Shown here: piece after piece, positions 51,175 through 61,102 of the stretch
How positions within the stretch are numbered: position 1 is the stretch's first letter
How the letters are laid out: each line of letters begins with the position of its first letter
DNA from: Ensifer sp. Root278
GTDB lineage: Bacteria > Pseudomonadota > Alphaproteobacteria > Rhizobiales > Rhizobiaceae
DNA: 64,000 nt
Assembly: GCF_001429285.1 (NCBI RefSeq)
Contig: NZ_LMJJ01000005.1
Span: forward strand, 108,536-172,535
Direction: 5' to 3'
Translations under genes and position numbers: made by a program
The notes under the pieces: model-generated
The model's input: the letters and a program-made list of their open reading frames with translations, nothing else
What the model was told of the DNA's origin: nothing
Database searches by the model: none

Positions 51175-52389
51175 ATGCTGACCAAGTCCAGCACTGAGCT
51201 CGTGCGTCAGCAAAACAGCGCGCTGGTCCTTGCGGCGCTCAGGCGCGCCGGCAATCTCTCCCATACGGAAATTTCTGCTGATACGGGGCTTGCCTCGGCG
51301 ACCGTTTCCGCGATCACGGCGGAGTTGGAAAAGGCGGGGGTGCTCGCCAAGGCCGAGCACCAGGTGCAGGGTGGGCGAGGGCGGCCGCGTGTCCTCTTCA
51401 CGCCGCGGCGCGACTACGGCCATCTCGTGGTCGTCAGGATCTCCTCCGACATCGTGCAATATTCGCTGATCGATTACGGCGGCACGCTTCTCGACCGCTT
51501 CGACGAATCGCGAAACCACGACGAGCGCGGCACGATCCCTTTCGCTCGCGCATTCGTGGACGCGCTCGAACGTCTGCTGCAGCGCTCAAGGCTGGAGCGG
51601 GATCGCGTGCTCGCCGTTTCGATCAGCAGCAAGGGGCTGGTCGACAGCGACACGGCGCGGCTTTTGTGGTCGCCGGTCTTCGGTCGGGAAGAGCTGGATT
51701 TCGCTGCACTGCTTGCGCCGCAATGGCGCGCGAAAGTCATGCTCAGCAATGAGACTCTGCTGGTCGCGCAGGCGCTTGCAGCACAAGCCGAACGCAAACC
51801 GGAAGGTGGGTTCAGGGCGCTTGCGGCGATCTCTCTCGGCCACAGCATCGGCCTTGGCGTTGCCCGCAAGAGCCAGAGCGGCGAGATGGATGTCAGCGCG
51901 CCGAATTTCGGCCACATGCTGCACGCGCCGTCAGCGGGCCTCTGCCGTTGCGGCGCCTATGGCTGCATCGAGGCGGCAGCCGGTTTCTATGGGATTCTGC
52001 GTGCCGCCTTCGAGGTGCCGGCGGATACCATCCCCGCCAAGTTCGTTCCCGTCGCCGAGCTCGACAAGATCGCGGCCAGCGCGCGGCAGGGACATCGCAT
52101 GGCCGGCTACGCGTTCCGCCAGGCGGGCATTGCGCTCGGCAACGGCATCTCGCGCATGCTGAGCCTCTACGAGCGCATGCCTGTCCACGTCACCGGGCCC
52201 GGCATCCGATACTTCGATCTCATGCTGCCGGGGATCGAAGAAGGACTTGCCCAGTCCATGCAGGTCCGCCTTCAGGGCGCTCCCGAAATATCGGTCGCGC
52301 CCGACGAGCAACGCCTCGTCTTCGAGGGACATCTGGAGCGGGCGCTGGGCGCGATCGACGCCGATATTACCGCCACCGGCGTTTCCTGA
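51175..52389 (+). CDS. ROK-family transcriptional regulator (XylR/NagC type)
   Basis: A 404-residue ROK protein. An N-terminal winged helix (about 12-62) contains LRRAGNLSHTEISADTGLAS. The kinase-like domain retains the zinc motif CRCGAYGCIEAA (C-x-C-G-x2-G-C-x-E). The phosphate-binding DxGGTK is replaced by DYGGTLLDR, so it is a regulator rather than a kinase. Position divergent from xylFHG suggests a xylose-responsive repressor. Confidence 0.87.
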   Translation: MLTKSSTELVRQQNSALVLAALRRAGNLSHTEISADTGLASATVSAITAELEKAGVLAKAEHQVQGGRGRPRVLFTPRRDYGHLVVVRISSDIVQYSLIDYGGTLLDRFDESRNHDERGTIPFARAFVDALERLLQRSRLERDRVLAVSISSKGLVDSDTARLLWSPVFGREELDFAALLAPQWRAKVMLSNETLLVAQALAAQAERKPEGGFRALAAISLGHSIGLGVARKSQSGEMDVSAPNFGHMLHAPSAGLCRCGAYGCIEAAAGFYGILRAAFEVPADTIPAKFVPVAELDKIAASARQGHRMAGYAFRQAGIALGNGISRMLSLYERMPVHVTGPGIRYFDLMLPGIEEGLAQSMQVRLQGAPEISVAPDEQRLVFEGHLERALGAIDADITATGVS

Positions 52390-52519
52390 TGCACGGTTGA
52401 AGTGCATCGCCTGACGCAACCTTTTTTTGGGGTTGTATCGAAGGTGAGCACCTCTAGTAATGCAATTTACAGTTATTTAGCGACTCCTTGTCAATGTGGC
52501 TGTGACGCGGGAGACACTC

Positions 52520-54880
52520 ATGTTTTCAGTGATTGCATGCATACGTGATGACCATGACTGGCGCCTTATCGTGGCCGCCGCGATCGTCTGCCTGGCGGGC
52601 AGTGTCGCAACGATGTTGCTGCTGCTGCGCGCCCGGCGAAGCGAAGGTAGCCAGCGCAGCCTCTGGATCGCGGCCAGCGGTTTTGCCTGCGGTGTCGGTG
52701 TCTGGTCGACGCATTTCATCGCCATGCTGGCCTATGATGGTGGTGTGCCGGTTGCTTACGGCCTCTGGGGCACCGCTCTGTCGGTGGTCGTCGCCATAGC
52801 CGCGTCGTGGGTCGCCTTTGCAATCGGCCTCGGTGGTGGTTCACGTCTCTCGATGTCCTGCGGTGGCTTCGTGCTTGGCGCCGGCGTCGCGGCGATGCAT
52901 TTCACCGGCATGCAGGCGATCGAGATCCACGGGCACATAAGCTACGATCCGCAAGCGACTGTTTCGGCGCTCGTCGTGGGAACGCTGCTGGCGGGTGCCG
53001 CGCTTCATGCTTTTCATGCCTTGCGCAGCATGCGGCGGCTGGTCGTCTCCTCCTTGCTGCTGGTGCTGGCAATCTGCACCATGCACTTCACGTCGATGAG
53101 CGGCGTGACGCTCATGCCGGAGGCCAATGTGGCTGTCGCCGGCACCATTCATCCCGCCTGGCTCGCCGGCGGGGTCATCGCAGCCTCCACGACATTGATC
53201 GTGCTCGCCTTCGGCGCCCTCTTCGTCGATCGGCAGCTGACCGATCTCAGAGGGCTCGCCAACGCCTCGCTCGAAGGCATGGCGATCGTTTTCGATGGCG
53301 TCATCGTCGAAGCCAACGAGCGCTTCTCCGGCCTCACCGGTCGGACGTTTTCCGATCTGTCCGTGCGCCGCCCGTCGGAGATCTTCGTCTTCGGCGAGGA
53401 AGGGCTCGAGGGACACAGGCGCGGGGATGGTCCCGGCGAGATCGATCTTCTCAACGCCGATGGGCGCACCATTCCGGTGGAATTCATGTGCCGGACGATC
53501 GAGTATCGTGGCCGCGAATGCGAAGTGATCTTCGTGCGCGACTTGAGGGCACGGAAGGAAGCCGAGCGCACGATCGAGCATCTGGCCCATCATGATGCGC
53601 TCACCGATTTGCCGAACCGCGCCTTCTTCGACCGCAGGCTGGCCCAGACGCTGGCGGCGGCCTCTGCGCGGGGCGAAGAGTTGGCAATCCTCTGCCTCGA
53701 CCTCGACCGCTTCAAGGCAGTCAACGATATCTTCGGCCACGGCGAAGGCGACCGCATCCTGAAGAAGGTTGCCGATATCCTGCGCCAGGCTGCCGGAGAG
53801 CACGACACGGTCGCCCGGCTCGGCGGTGACGAGTTCGCAATCATCCACGTGGGCGGCAAGCGGCCGGCGGCGGCGCGCCAATTGACGGACCGCATCCTGG
53901 CGCTGTTTGCCGCGGAAATGGATACCAATCGCGATCCGACCGCCGTCGGCGTCAGCATTGGTGCTGCGCTCTATCCGGTCGACGGGCAGACGGCAGATCA
54001 GTTGCGCAACAATGCCGACACGGCACTCTACCGCGCCAAGCAGAGCGGCAAGGGCATCGCCTGCTTCTTCGACCGGGGAATGGATGAGGCGGTTCGCACC
54101 CGCCGGCAGATCGAGAACGACCTGCGCCATGCGGTGCTTCGCCGCCAGTTCTTTCTAGAATACCAGCCGCTGGTCGAAGTCCAGAGCGACAGGATCATCG
54201 GCTACGAGGCATTGCTGCGCTGGAACCATCCGCAGCGCGGGCTGATCGGCCCTGACGTGTTCATCCCGATCGCGGAGGAAAGCGGCTCGATCATCCAGAT
54301 CGGCGAGTGGGTGCTGGAACAGGCCTGCACGGAAGCGGCAAAATGGAACGAGCCGCTGCCGATTTCCGTCAATATCTCGCCGGTCCAGTTCCTTCTGCCC
54401 AATCTCTTCGATCAGGTCGCGAGCATATTGCGTCGGACTGGCCTTGATCCCTGGCGGCTGGAGCTCGAAATCACCGAGGCGGCGCTGATGCACAATCGCG
54501 AGGATGTGCTGGCGGTGCTGGTTCGCCTGCGCGTCCTCGGCGTCCGGATCGTCATGGACGACTTCGGCACCGGACATTCTTCGCTGAGCAACCTGCAGAC
54601 CTTCCCCTTCGACAAGCTGAAGATTGATTGCAGCTTCACCGCTGCCCTCGAAAAGGACCCTTCCGCACAGGCGATCGTCCGCGCCATCATCGCGCTCGGC
54701 CACAGCCTCAGGCTCGCGGTCGTGACCGAAGGCGTCGAAACCGAACGGCAGAGGCAGATCCTGGTGGAGGAGGGCTGCCTGCAGATCCAAGGGTATCTCT
54801 CCGGCCGACCGGGCGCTGCGCCCAGCACCGGCCGGGAAGCGCCGCGATGGGAGAAGATGCCGGTATGCGCTGAGGGCTGA
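52520..54880 (+). CDS. MHYT-PAS-GGDEF-EAL cyclic-di-GMP enzyme
   Basis: A 786-residue membrane protein. The N-terminal MHYT domain (about 15-250, seven helices) carries three HFxxM motifs (THFIAML, MHFTGMQ, MHFTSMS) proposed to bind metal and sense O2, CO or NO. A PAS domain (about 250-360) follows. The GGDEF domain has an intact RLGGDEFAI. The EAL domain has GYEALLRW, DDFGTGHSS and TEGVETE. Both catalytic signatures are present, so it may make and degrade c-di-GMP. The C-terminus ends in a short variable tail. ATG 52520 has GGGAG upstream. Confidence 0.93.
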   Translation: MFSVIACIRDDHDWRLIVAAAIVCLAGSVATMLLLLRARRSEGSQRSLWIAASGFACGVGVWSTHFIAMLAYDGGVPVAYGLWGTALSVVVAIAASWVAFAIGLGGGSRLSMSCGGFVLGAGVAAMHFTGMQAIEIHGHISYDPQATVSALVVGTLLAGAALHAFHALRSMRRLVVSSLLLVLAICTMHFTSMSGVTLMPEANVAVAGTIHPAWLAGGVIAASTTLIVLAFGALFVDRQLTDLRGLANASLEGMAIVFDGVIVEANERFSGLTGRTFSDLSVRRPSEIFVFGEEGLEGHRRGDGPGEIDLLNADGRTIPVEFMCRTIEYRGRECEVIFVRDLRARKEAERTIEHLAHHDALTDLPNRAFFDRRLAQTLAAASARGEELAILCLDLDRFKAVNDIFGHGEGDRILKKVADILRQAAGEHDTVARLGGDEFAIIHVGGKRPAAARQLTDRILALFAAEMDTNRDPTAVGVSIGAALYPVDGQTADQLRNNADTALYRAKQSGKGIACFFDRGMDEAVRTRRQIENDLRHAVLRRQFFLEYQPLVEVQSDRIIGYEALLRWNHPQRGLIGPDVFIPIAEESGSIIQIGEWVLEQACTEAAKWNEPLPISVNISPVQFLLPNLFDQVASILRRTGLDPWRLELEITEAALMHNREDVLAVLVRLRVLGVRIVMDDFGTGHSSLSNLQTFPFDKLKIDCSFTAALEKDPSAQAIVRAIIALGHSLRLAVVTEGVETERQRQILVEEGCLQIQGYLSGRPGAAPSTGREAPRWEKMPVCAEG

Positions 54881-54922
54881 GGCACCTGCGCGGATGCCGG
54901 TTTGCCAGAGTGGTGACATGAA

Positions 54923-54951
54923 AAAAGCCGGGCGTGTGGCGCCCGGCTTTT
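54923..54951. terminator. Bidirectional intrinsic terminator
   Basis: A 12-bp stem (54923-54934 with 54940-54951, loop of 5) is flanked by As on the left and Ts on the right, and so can terminate in both directions. It lies between the convergent c-di-GMP gene and inositol dehydrogenase gene. Confidence 0.85.
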
Positions 54952-54978
54952 CCATTTGATGTGTTACCGGCCGTAGCC

Positions 54979-55971
54979 TCAGGCGACGCTGATCTGACGC
55001 TTCTCGACAACCGACTTCACGGCGGCGTCGGCGAGGGCCAGTGCGGCGAGACCATCCTTGCCCGACGGCGTGATTTCCGCACCCTTTTCGATCGCGGCGA
55101 TGAAGCTCTCGATCTCGTTGGCATAGGCTTCGGTGTAGCGCGTCATGAAGAAGTCGTGCAGCGGCGGGCGGGTGTAGCCTTCGCCATTGGCGATCTCGAT
55201 CGAGACCGGACGCTGGTTTTCAGCCGAGACGACGCCCTTCGAGCCGTGCACCTCGATGCGCTGGTCGTAGCCATAGGTGGCGCGGCGGGAGTTGGAGATG
55301 ATGGCCTGCTTGCCGGAAGCCGTCTGCAGGATGACCGAGACGCTGTCATAGTCGCCGGCTTCGCCGATCGCCTTGTCGACGAGAACGGCGGCGGTTGCCG
55401 TCACGGAGACCGGCTCCTCGCCGAGCAGGAAGCGGGCCATGTCGAAGTCATGGATCGTCATGTCGCGGAAGATACCGCCCGAACGCTTGATGTAATCGAC
55501 CGGCGGGGCGCCCGGATCGCGCGAGGTGATGGTCACCATTTCCACGTCGCCGATCTTGCCGGCGTCGATCGCCTTTTTGACGGCCATGAAATGCGGGTCG
55601 AAGCGGCGGTTGAAGCCGACCATCAGCTTGGCCTTGGTCTCGTTGACAACCTTGAGGCAGGCCTTGACGCGCTCGGCATCCAGATCGACAGGCTTTTCGC
55701 AGAAGATCGCCTTGCCGGCGCGCGCGAAACGCTCGATCAGGTCGGCGTGGGTGTCGGTCGGGGTGCAGATGACGACGGCGTCGATGTCGTCAGCCTTTTC
55801 GATCGCCTCGATGGTGCGCACATCGCAGCCATATTGCTTGGCGATGGTTTCGGCGGCGGCAGGGAAGGCGTCGGCAACGGCGACGAGCACGGCATCCGGA
55901 TTGCCGCTGACGGCTTTCGCGTGAACCTTGCCGATGCGTCCGGCGCCCAGAAGACCAAATCTGACTGTCAT
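54979..55971 (-). CDS. idhA: myo-Inositol 2-dehydrogenase (IdhA/IolG)
   Basis: A 330-residue Gfo/Idh/MocA enzyme. The Rossmann start is VRFGLLGAGRIGKVHAKAVS, followed by CEKPVDLDAERVKACL (catalytic lysine), FNRRFDPHFMAVKKAIDAG and the IolG signature GGIFRDMTIHDFDMARFLL. It oxidises myo-inositol to scyllo-inosose with NAD. The ATG at 55971 is preferred over longer frames. A perfect IolR-type box 220 bases upstream supports the assignment. A bidirectional terminator follows. Confidence 0.9.
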   Translation of the reverse strand: MTVRFGLLGAGRIGKVHAKAVSGNPDAVLVAVADAFPAAAETIAKQYGCDVRTIEAIEKADDIDAVVICTPTDTHADLIERFARAGKAIFCEKPVDLDAERVKACLKVVNETKAKLMVGFNRRFDPHFMAVKKAIDAGKIGDVEMVTITSRDPGAPPVDYIKRSGGIFRDMTIHDFDMARFLLGEEPVSVTATAAVLVDKAIGEAGDYDSVSVILQTASGKQAIISNSRRATYGYDQRIEVHGSKGVVSAENQRPVSIEIANGEGYTRPPLHDFFMTRYTEAYANEIESFIAAIEKGAEITPSGKDGLAALALADAAVKSVVEKRQISVA

Positions 55972-56308
55972 CTCAGTTTCTCTCGAATTCCGGCTCGCGA
56001 CCGGGAAGGGGCGTGATGATCGGCGCTCATCGCGCAAAGGCGCCGCGGAACACTGATTCCGCGAATCGATCGGAGAATTGCCACGAAAAATCGCGTGTTG
56101 GAACGCTGCGCCGGCGCCTCTCCCTTGGTACCTCCGCACCCAGTCGGCCCGTCCATTCATTTGGAATGAAGTAGCCGACGCGGGTCATTTCGGAATTTTT
56201 ATTCCATTTTAGTTGCGTCCGTCAAGGGGCGTGAGGACCGCTGGACTTGCTGTCTTCAATGAATATCCCGTAAATGGGGCGCACATGATAAGGCCACCAG
56301 AGGACAGA
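55972..56308. promoter_or_regulatory. idhA upstream region
   Basis: A 337-base divergent spacer. It holds a perfect IolR-type box (56192-56205) and a nearby inverted repeat TTCATT-TGG-AATGAA (56157-56171). No gene is supported; the longer rightward frame that starts at 56213 crosses the spacer before the DUF3329-like start. Confidence 0.55.
56192..56205. promoter_or_regulatory. IolR-type operator (GGAA-N6-TTCC)
   Basis: GGAA-TTTTTA-TTCC exactly matches the palindromic motif reported for the inositol repressor IolR in Sinorhizobium. It lies 221 bases upstream of the idhA start, an expected place for a promoter with a long leader. Confidence 0.7.
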
Positions 56309-56563
56309 ATGCTCAAGTTCATCGACCCGGACCACCCCTTTTACCGCCCGCTATGGGTCCGCCTGCTGATCGTGGCCTTCTGCGCCGTCTGGACGGTGGT
56401 CGAGTTCCTGGGCGAACAGGCGATGTGGGGCATGATCTTCCTGGCCATGACGGCCTATGCCTCGGCAGCGCTGCTGGTCTTCTATAAGCCGAGCGAGAAG
56501 AGCGTGGATAAAGCCGCGGACGAAGAGCAAGGCAAGAGCGACGGGGACGGCGCCGCGGGCTGA
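56309..56563 (+). CDS. DUF3329-type small membrane protein
   Basis: An 84-residue protein starting MLKFIDPDHPFYRPLWVRLL with GAGGACAG upstream; an ATG at 56285 is an alternative. Two membrane helices (about 15-34 and 40-62) precede a charged, acidic C-terminal tail. The DPDHPFYRPLWVRL start is typical of the small DUF3329 proteins common in Rhizobiales. Function is unknown. Confidence 0.72.
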   Translation: MLKFIDPDHPFYRPLWVRLLIVAFCAVWTVVEFLGEQAMWGMIFLAMTAYASAALLVFYKPSEKSVDKAADEEQGKSDGDGAAG

Positions 56564-56566
56564 CGA

Positions 56567-57016
56567 TCACGCCGCCGGGTTGATTGCGCGTATCTGCTGC
56601 GAGGCTTCGTCGATCAGCATGTTGGCGAGTTTCATACGCACGGTCGCATTGGCGCGGAAGGCGGCCGGCAGGCGGTCCGGATGGTTCAGGGCGGCGAAGG
56701 CACGCCGCTTTGCCGCGAGCGTCACTTGAGTTTCGCCGTCGGCAAGCGCCAGTTCTTCGGCCACCTCTGCAAGGCCAGTGCGATTGAGATAGTCAGGCAT
56801 GACCGGCGGAGGCGGCGGCTCGACGAAAGCCGCATCGAGATAGGCGCGCTCGACCGCGCCGAAGGAGGCCGCGCCGACGCTTTCGGCCGAAAGAGCGCTG
56901 GCAAACACCGGCGCGTACGGCGTCGTGACACGGGACGCTTCGGCCGGATCCGGCTCGTATTCCTCTTCCGTCTTCAGCCGTTCGAGCACCGACTGAAACA
57001 CCGACATTCCGAACAT
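56567..57016 (-). CDS. J-domain-like protein with an HPD motif
   Basis: A 146-149-residue soluble protein (ATG at 57016 or 57007). The first 80 residues are acidic and proline-rich (EPPPPPVMPDYL) and probably disordered. The last 60 resemble a J-domain: a leading helix, then AAKRRAFAALNHPDRLPAAF with HPD at 112-114, then a helix (TVRMKLANMLIDEASQQIRA). J-domains stimulate Hsp70 ATPase through HPD. The arrangement helix-HPD-helix is right, but the first helix is short. The stop lies 4 bases from the DUF3329-like stop. Confidence 0.6.
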   Translation of the reverse strand: MFGMSVFQSVLERLKTEEEYEPDPAEASRVTTPYAPVFASALSAESVGAASFGAVERAYLDAAFVEPPPPPVMPDYLNRTGLAEVAEELALADGETQVTLAAKRRAFAALNHPDRLPAAFRANATVRMKLANMLIDEASQQIRAINPAA

Positions 57017-57059
57017 GACGCCTCCAATTGGAAGGAAACCATGACAGGCGGAGGTTATC

Positions 57060-57138
57060 CCGGGCTGATCACATGATCATGCCGGGCTGATCACTTGATC
57101 ATGCCGGGCTGAACGTTTCGATCATGCCGGGCTGATCA
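57060..57138. repeat. Four tandem 22-23-bp repeats at the gbpR stop
   Basis: CCGGGCTGA occurs at 57060, 57082, 57104 and 57127 (spacings 22, 22 and 23), each followed by variants of TCAC(A/T)TGATCATG. Units two and four are nearly exact; unit three has diverged (AACGTTTCG). The gbpR stop codon lies inside the last unit. TGATCA palindromes recur in each unit. Confidence 0.9.
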
Positions 57139-58122
57139 CGCACGGCCCTGCTTCAGGATGAGATCGTAGAGCAGCTTGGCACTCGGCGGCAGCGCGCGTC
57201 CCTCGGCCGTGATCAGGCCATAGGGCTTGATGCGGATCGGGATCTCGGTCTTCAGGATGCGGATTTCGCCGGCCGGTGTGCCGTTGCCGGCAATCAGGTT
57301 GGCGACGTCGAGCGCCACCGGCGCGATCGCATTGGTGTGGCGCACGATCGACAGCGTCAGGATGATCGAAGAGGTGTTGATGACGGTCGCCGGCAATCTC
57401 ACGCCGGCCGCCACGAAACTATCCTCGACGGCGCGCCTGAGCAGCGTGCCCGGCGGCTGGAACACCCAGTCGTAGGAGGGCAGGTCCTCGGCGCCGACCA
57501 CAGGTTTGTCGAGCAGCGGATGGCCGTCGCGCACGATCAGGCAGACTTCTTCAAACCCGATCTCCACCATGTTGAAGAGCCGCGGCGGCTGGTCGTCGGG
57601 GATGCGCCCGATGATGAAATCGTGGCGCGCGGCAAGCAACTCCCTTGCCAGAACGTTGCTGTTTTCGATCTGGACGTTGATCTCGATGCCGGGATAGGCG
57701 GTGATCACCTGGCGAATGGCGGGGACGGCGAGATTGAGCGCCGGGCCGGTGACGGAACCCAGAGAGACCGAGCCGCCGCTGCCCGTCTTGAGCTCGTTGA
57801 TCTCGCGCGAGGCTTCTCGAAGCTCCAGAAAGATCGTGCGCGCCCGCCGTGCCAGCGCTTCGCCGTAAGGCGTCAGTTCGACGCCACGGGCAATGCGTTC
57901 GCAGACCGGCGCCTTCAGCATCGTCTCGATTTCCGACAGCATACGCGAGGCTGCCGGCTGCGAAATCCCGAGAGCTTCCGCGGCGGCGCTGATGCGCCTG
58001 TGGTCGTCAATTGCAAGAATCAGCCGGAGGTGGCTGATCTTCAAGCCGGAGCGAAAGAGTGCTGAATCGAAGAGTTCGCCGGCCGTCCCGGTGGCGCTTG
58101 CCTTCTGGTCACGCATTTCCAA
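57136..58122 (-). CDS. gbpR: LysR-family regulator GbpR
   Basis: A 328-residue LysR-type regulator. The HTH (about 30-88) contains HRRISAAAEALGISQPAASR. The effector domain (about 110-320) binds a sugar-type ligand. It is divergent from chvE, exactly the position of gbpR in Agrobacterium, where it activates chvE in response to arabinose, fucose or galactose. The C-terminus ends KQGRA, with its stop inside a tandem repeat. An ATG two codons downstream (58116) is an alternative start. Confidence 0.9.
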   Translation of the reverse strand: MEMRDQKASATGTAGELFDSALFRSGLKISHLRLILAIDDHRRISAAAEALGISQPAASRMLSEIETMLKAPVCERIARGVELTPYGEALARRARTIFLELREASREINELKTGSGGSVSLGSVTGPALNLAVPAIRQVITAYPGIEINVQIENSNVLARELLAARHDFIIGRIPDDQPPRLFNMVEIGFEEVCLIVRDGHPLLDKPVVGAEDLPSYDWVFQPPGTLLRRAVEDSFVAAGVRLPATVINTSSIILTLSIVRHTNAIAPVALDVANLIAGNGTPAGEIRILKTEIPIRIKPYGLITAEGRALPPSAKLLYDLILKQGRA

Positions 58123-58400
58123 CCCCTGTGGTTTTTTTGGTTTTCAAATATTTTCAAAAATCACACTGTTCGCACGTGCTATAACAATTTTGGTATGCGT
58201 TCAAAGTAATATTGTATTTGACAGTTATATGTTTTGATTCCAGTTTTTGCTCATGTGCCAGCGCATGTAGGAGCATGCGAGGCGGGGAGGCCTCTCCTTC
58301 ACCTTGATCCGCGGCCGGAGACGAGATCCCGGTCCGCGGATTGCTGCGCATAGACGGAAAGGCTCTGCCTGCCGGCTTCAACTTTTTTGGGAGAGAACTG
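58123..58400. promoter_or_regulatory. gbpR-chvE divergent control region
   Basis: A 278-base spacer with AT-rich stretches at 58135-58200 and a TTGACA at 58218-58223. LysR regulators bind T-N11-A sites in such divergent regions, but several poor candidates overlap and no single one is convincing. A strong ribosome-binding site (GGGAGAGAA, 58389-58397) precedes chvE. Confidence 0.45.
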
Positions 58401-59468
58401 ATGAAATTGATGACTTCGCTTCTCGCAGCCGCTGCGATTTCGATCGCGTCCTTCGCTGCGCCCGTATTTGCGCAGGACAAGGGCACGGTCGGCATTTCCA
58501 TGCCGACGAAGACGTCGACCCGCTGGATTTCCGACGGCGAGACGATGGAGAAGCTGTTCAAGGAAGCCGGCTACACCCCGGACCTGCAGTTCGCTGACGA
58601 CGACATCCCGAACCAGCTCGCCCAGATCGAGAACATGGTGACCAAGGGTGCCAAGGTTCTGGTCATCGGCGCCATCGACGGCACGACGCTCTCCGACATC
58701 CTGCAGAAGGCCCATGACGCCGGCGTCAAGGTTATCGCCTATGACCGTCTGATCCGTGACTCTGGCAATGTCGACTACTACGCCACCTTCGACAACTTCC
58801 AGGTTGGCGTGCAGCAGGCGACGTCGCTGGTGCAGGGCCTCAAGCTCGATGGCGCAACCGAGCCCAAGAACATCGAGCTCTTCGGTGGTTCGCCTGACGA
58901 CAACAACGCCTTCTTCTTCTACGACGGCGCGATGTCGGTTCTGCAGCCGCTGATCGACAGCGGCAAGATCGTCGTCAAGTCCGGCCAGAAGGGCATGGAC
59001 CAGGTCGGCACGCTGCGTTGGGACGGTGCTGTCGCCCAGGCCCGCATGGAAAACCTGCTGTCGTCGAACTACACCGACGCCAAGGTCGATGGCGTGCTTT
59101 CGCCCTATGACGGCCTCTCGATCGGTATCATCTCGGCGCTGAAGGGCGTCGGCTACGGCTCGGGCGACATGCCGATGCCGGTTGTCACCGGCCAGGACGC
59201 CGAGCTGCCGTCGGTCAAGTCGATCCTTGCCGGCGAACAGTATTCGTCGATCTTCAAGGACACGCGCGAACTCGCCAAGGTAACGGTCGGCATGGTCAAC
59301 GCGATCATGGAAGGCAAGGAGCCTGAGGTGAACGACACCAAGACCTATGAAAATGGCGTCAAGGTCGTTCCGTCCTACCTGCTGAAGCCGGTTGCCGTCG
59401 ACAAGTCCAACGTCAAGGACGTGCTCGTCAGCTCGGGCTACTACACCGAAGACCAGATCAACAACTGA
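58401..59468 (+). CDS. chvE: Multiple-sugar-binding protein ChvE
   Basis: A 355-residue periplasmic binding protein. The signal peptide is cleaved after VFA (24), and the mature N-terminus is [20 protein letters not shown]. Sugar-contact segments include [20 protein letters not shown] and [20 protein letters not shown]. In Agrobacterium ChvE binds galactose, arabinose, glucose and xylose and passes them to GguAB, as well as acting in chemotaxis. ATG 58401 follows GGGAGAGAA. Gene order gbpR/chvE-gguA-gguB-gguC is conserved here. Confidence 0.94.
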   Translation: MKLMTSLLAAAAISIASFAAPVFAQDKGTVGISMPTKTSTRWISDGETMEKLFKEAGYTPDLQFADDDIPNQLAQIENMVTKGAKVLVIGAIDGTTLSDILQKAHDAGVKVIAYDRLIRDSGNVDYYATFDNFQVGVQQATSLVQGLKLDGATEPKNIELFGGSPDDNNAFFFYDGAMSVLQPLIDSGKIVVKSGQKGMDQVGTLRWDGAVAQARMENLLSSNYTDAKVDGVLSPYDGLSIGIISALKGVGYGSGDMPMPVVTGQDAELPSVKSILAGEQYSSIFKDTRELAKVTVGMVNAIMEGKEPEVNDTKTYENGVKVVPSYLLKPVAVDKSNVKDVLVSSGYYTEDQINN

Positions 59469-59482
59469 TCTTTTTCAACGGG

Positions 59483-59512
59483 AAGGGCCCGTGCAAGCGC
59501 GCGGGCCCTTTT
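59483..59512 (+). terminator. Intrinsic-terminator-like hairpin between chvE and gguA
   Basis: A perfect 9-bp stem (59483-59491 with 59502-59510) with a 10-base loop is followed by further Ts. It lies 14 bases after the chvE stop. It probably lets only part of the transcripts reach gguAB, giving excess binding protein. Confidence 0.7.
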
Positions 59513-59566
59513 ATCCAGAAGACGGAGCCGGTACTCTCTCGCAGACTGCCGCTGGAATGACTGAAC

Positions 59567-61101
<1,535 letters not shown>

Positions 61102-61102
<1 letters not shown>

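Noticed and set aside
52841..54130. A 429-residue minus-strand frame
   Set aside because: Antisense to the MHYT-GGDEF-EAL gene, which has intact conserved motifs throughout.
57060..57138. CRISPR array
   Set aside because: Only four short units, no unique spacers between repeats, and no cas genes nearby; it is a simple tandem repeat.
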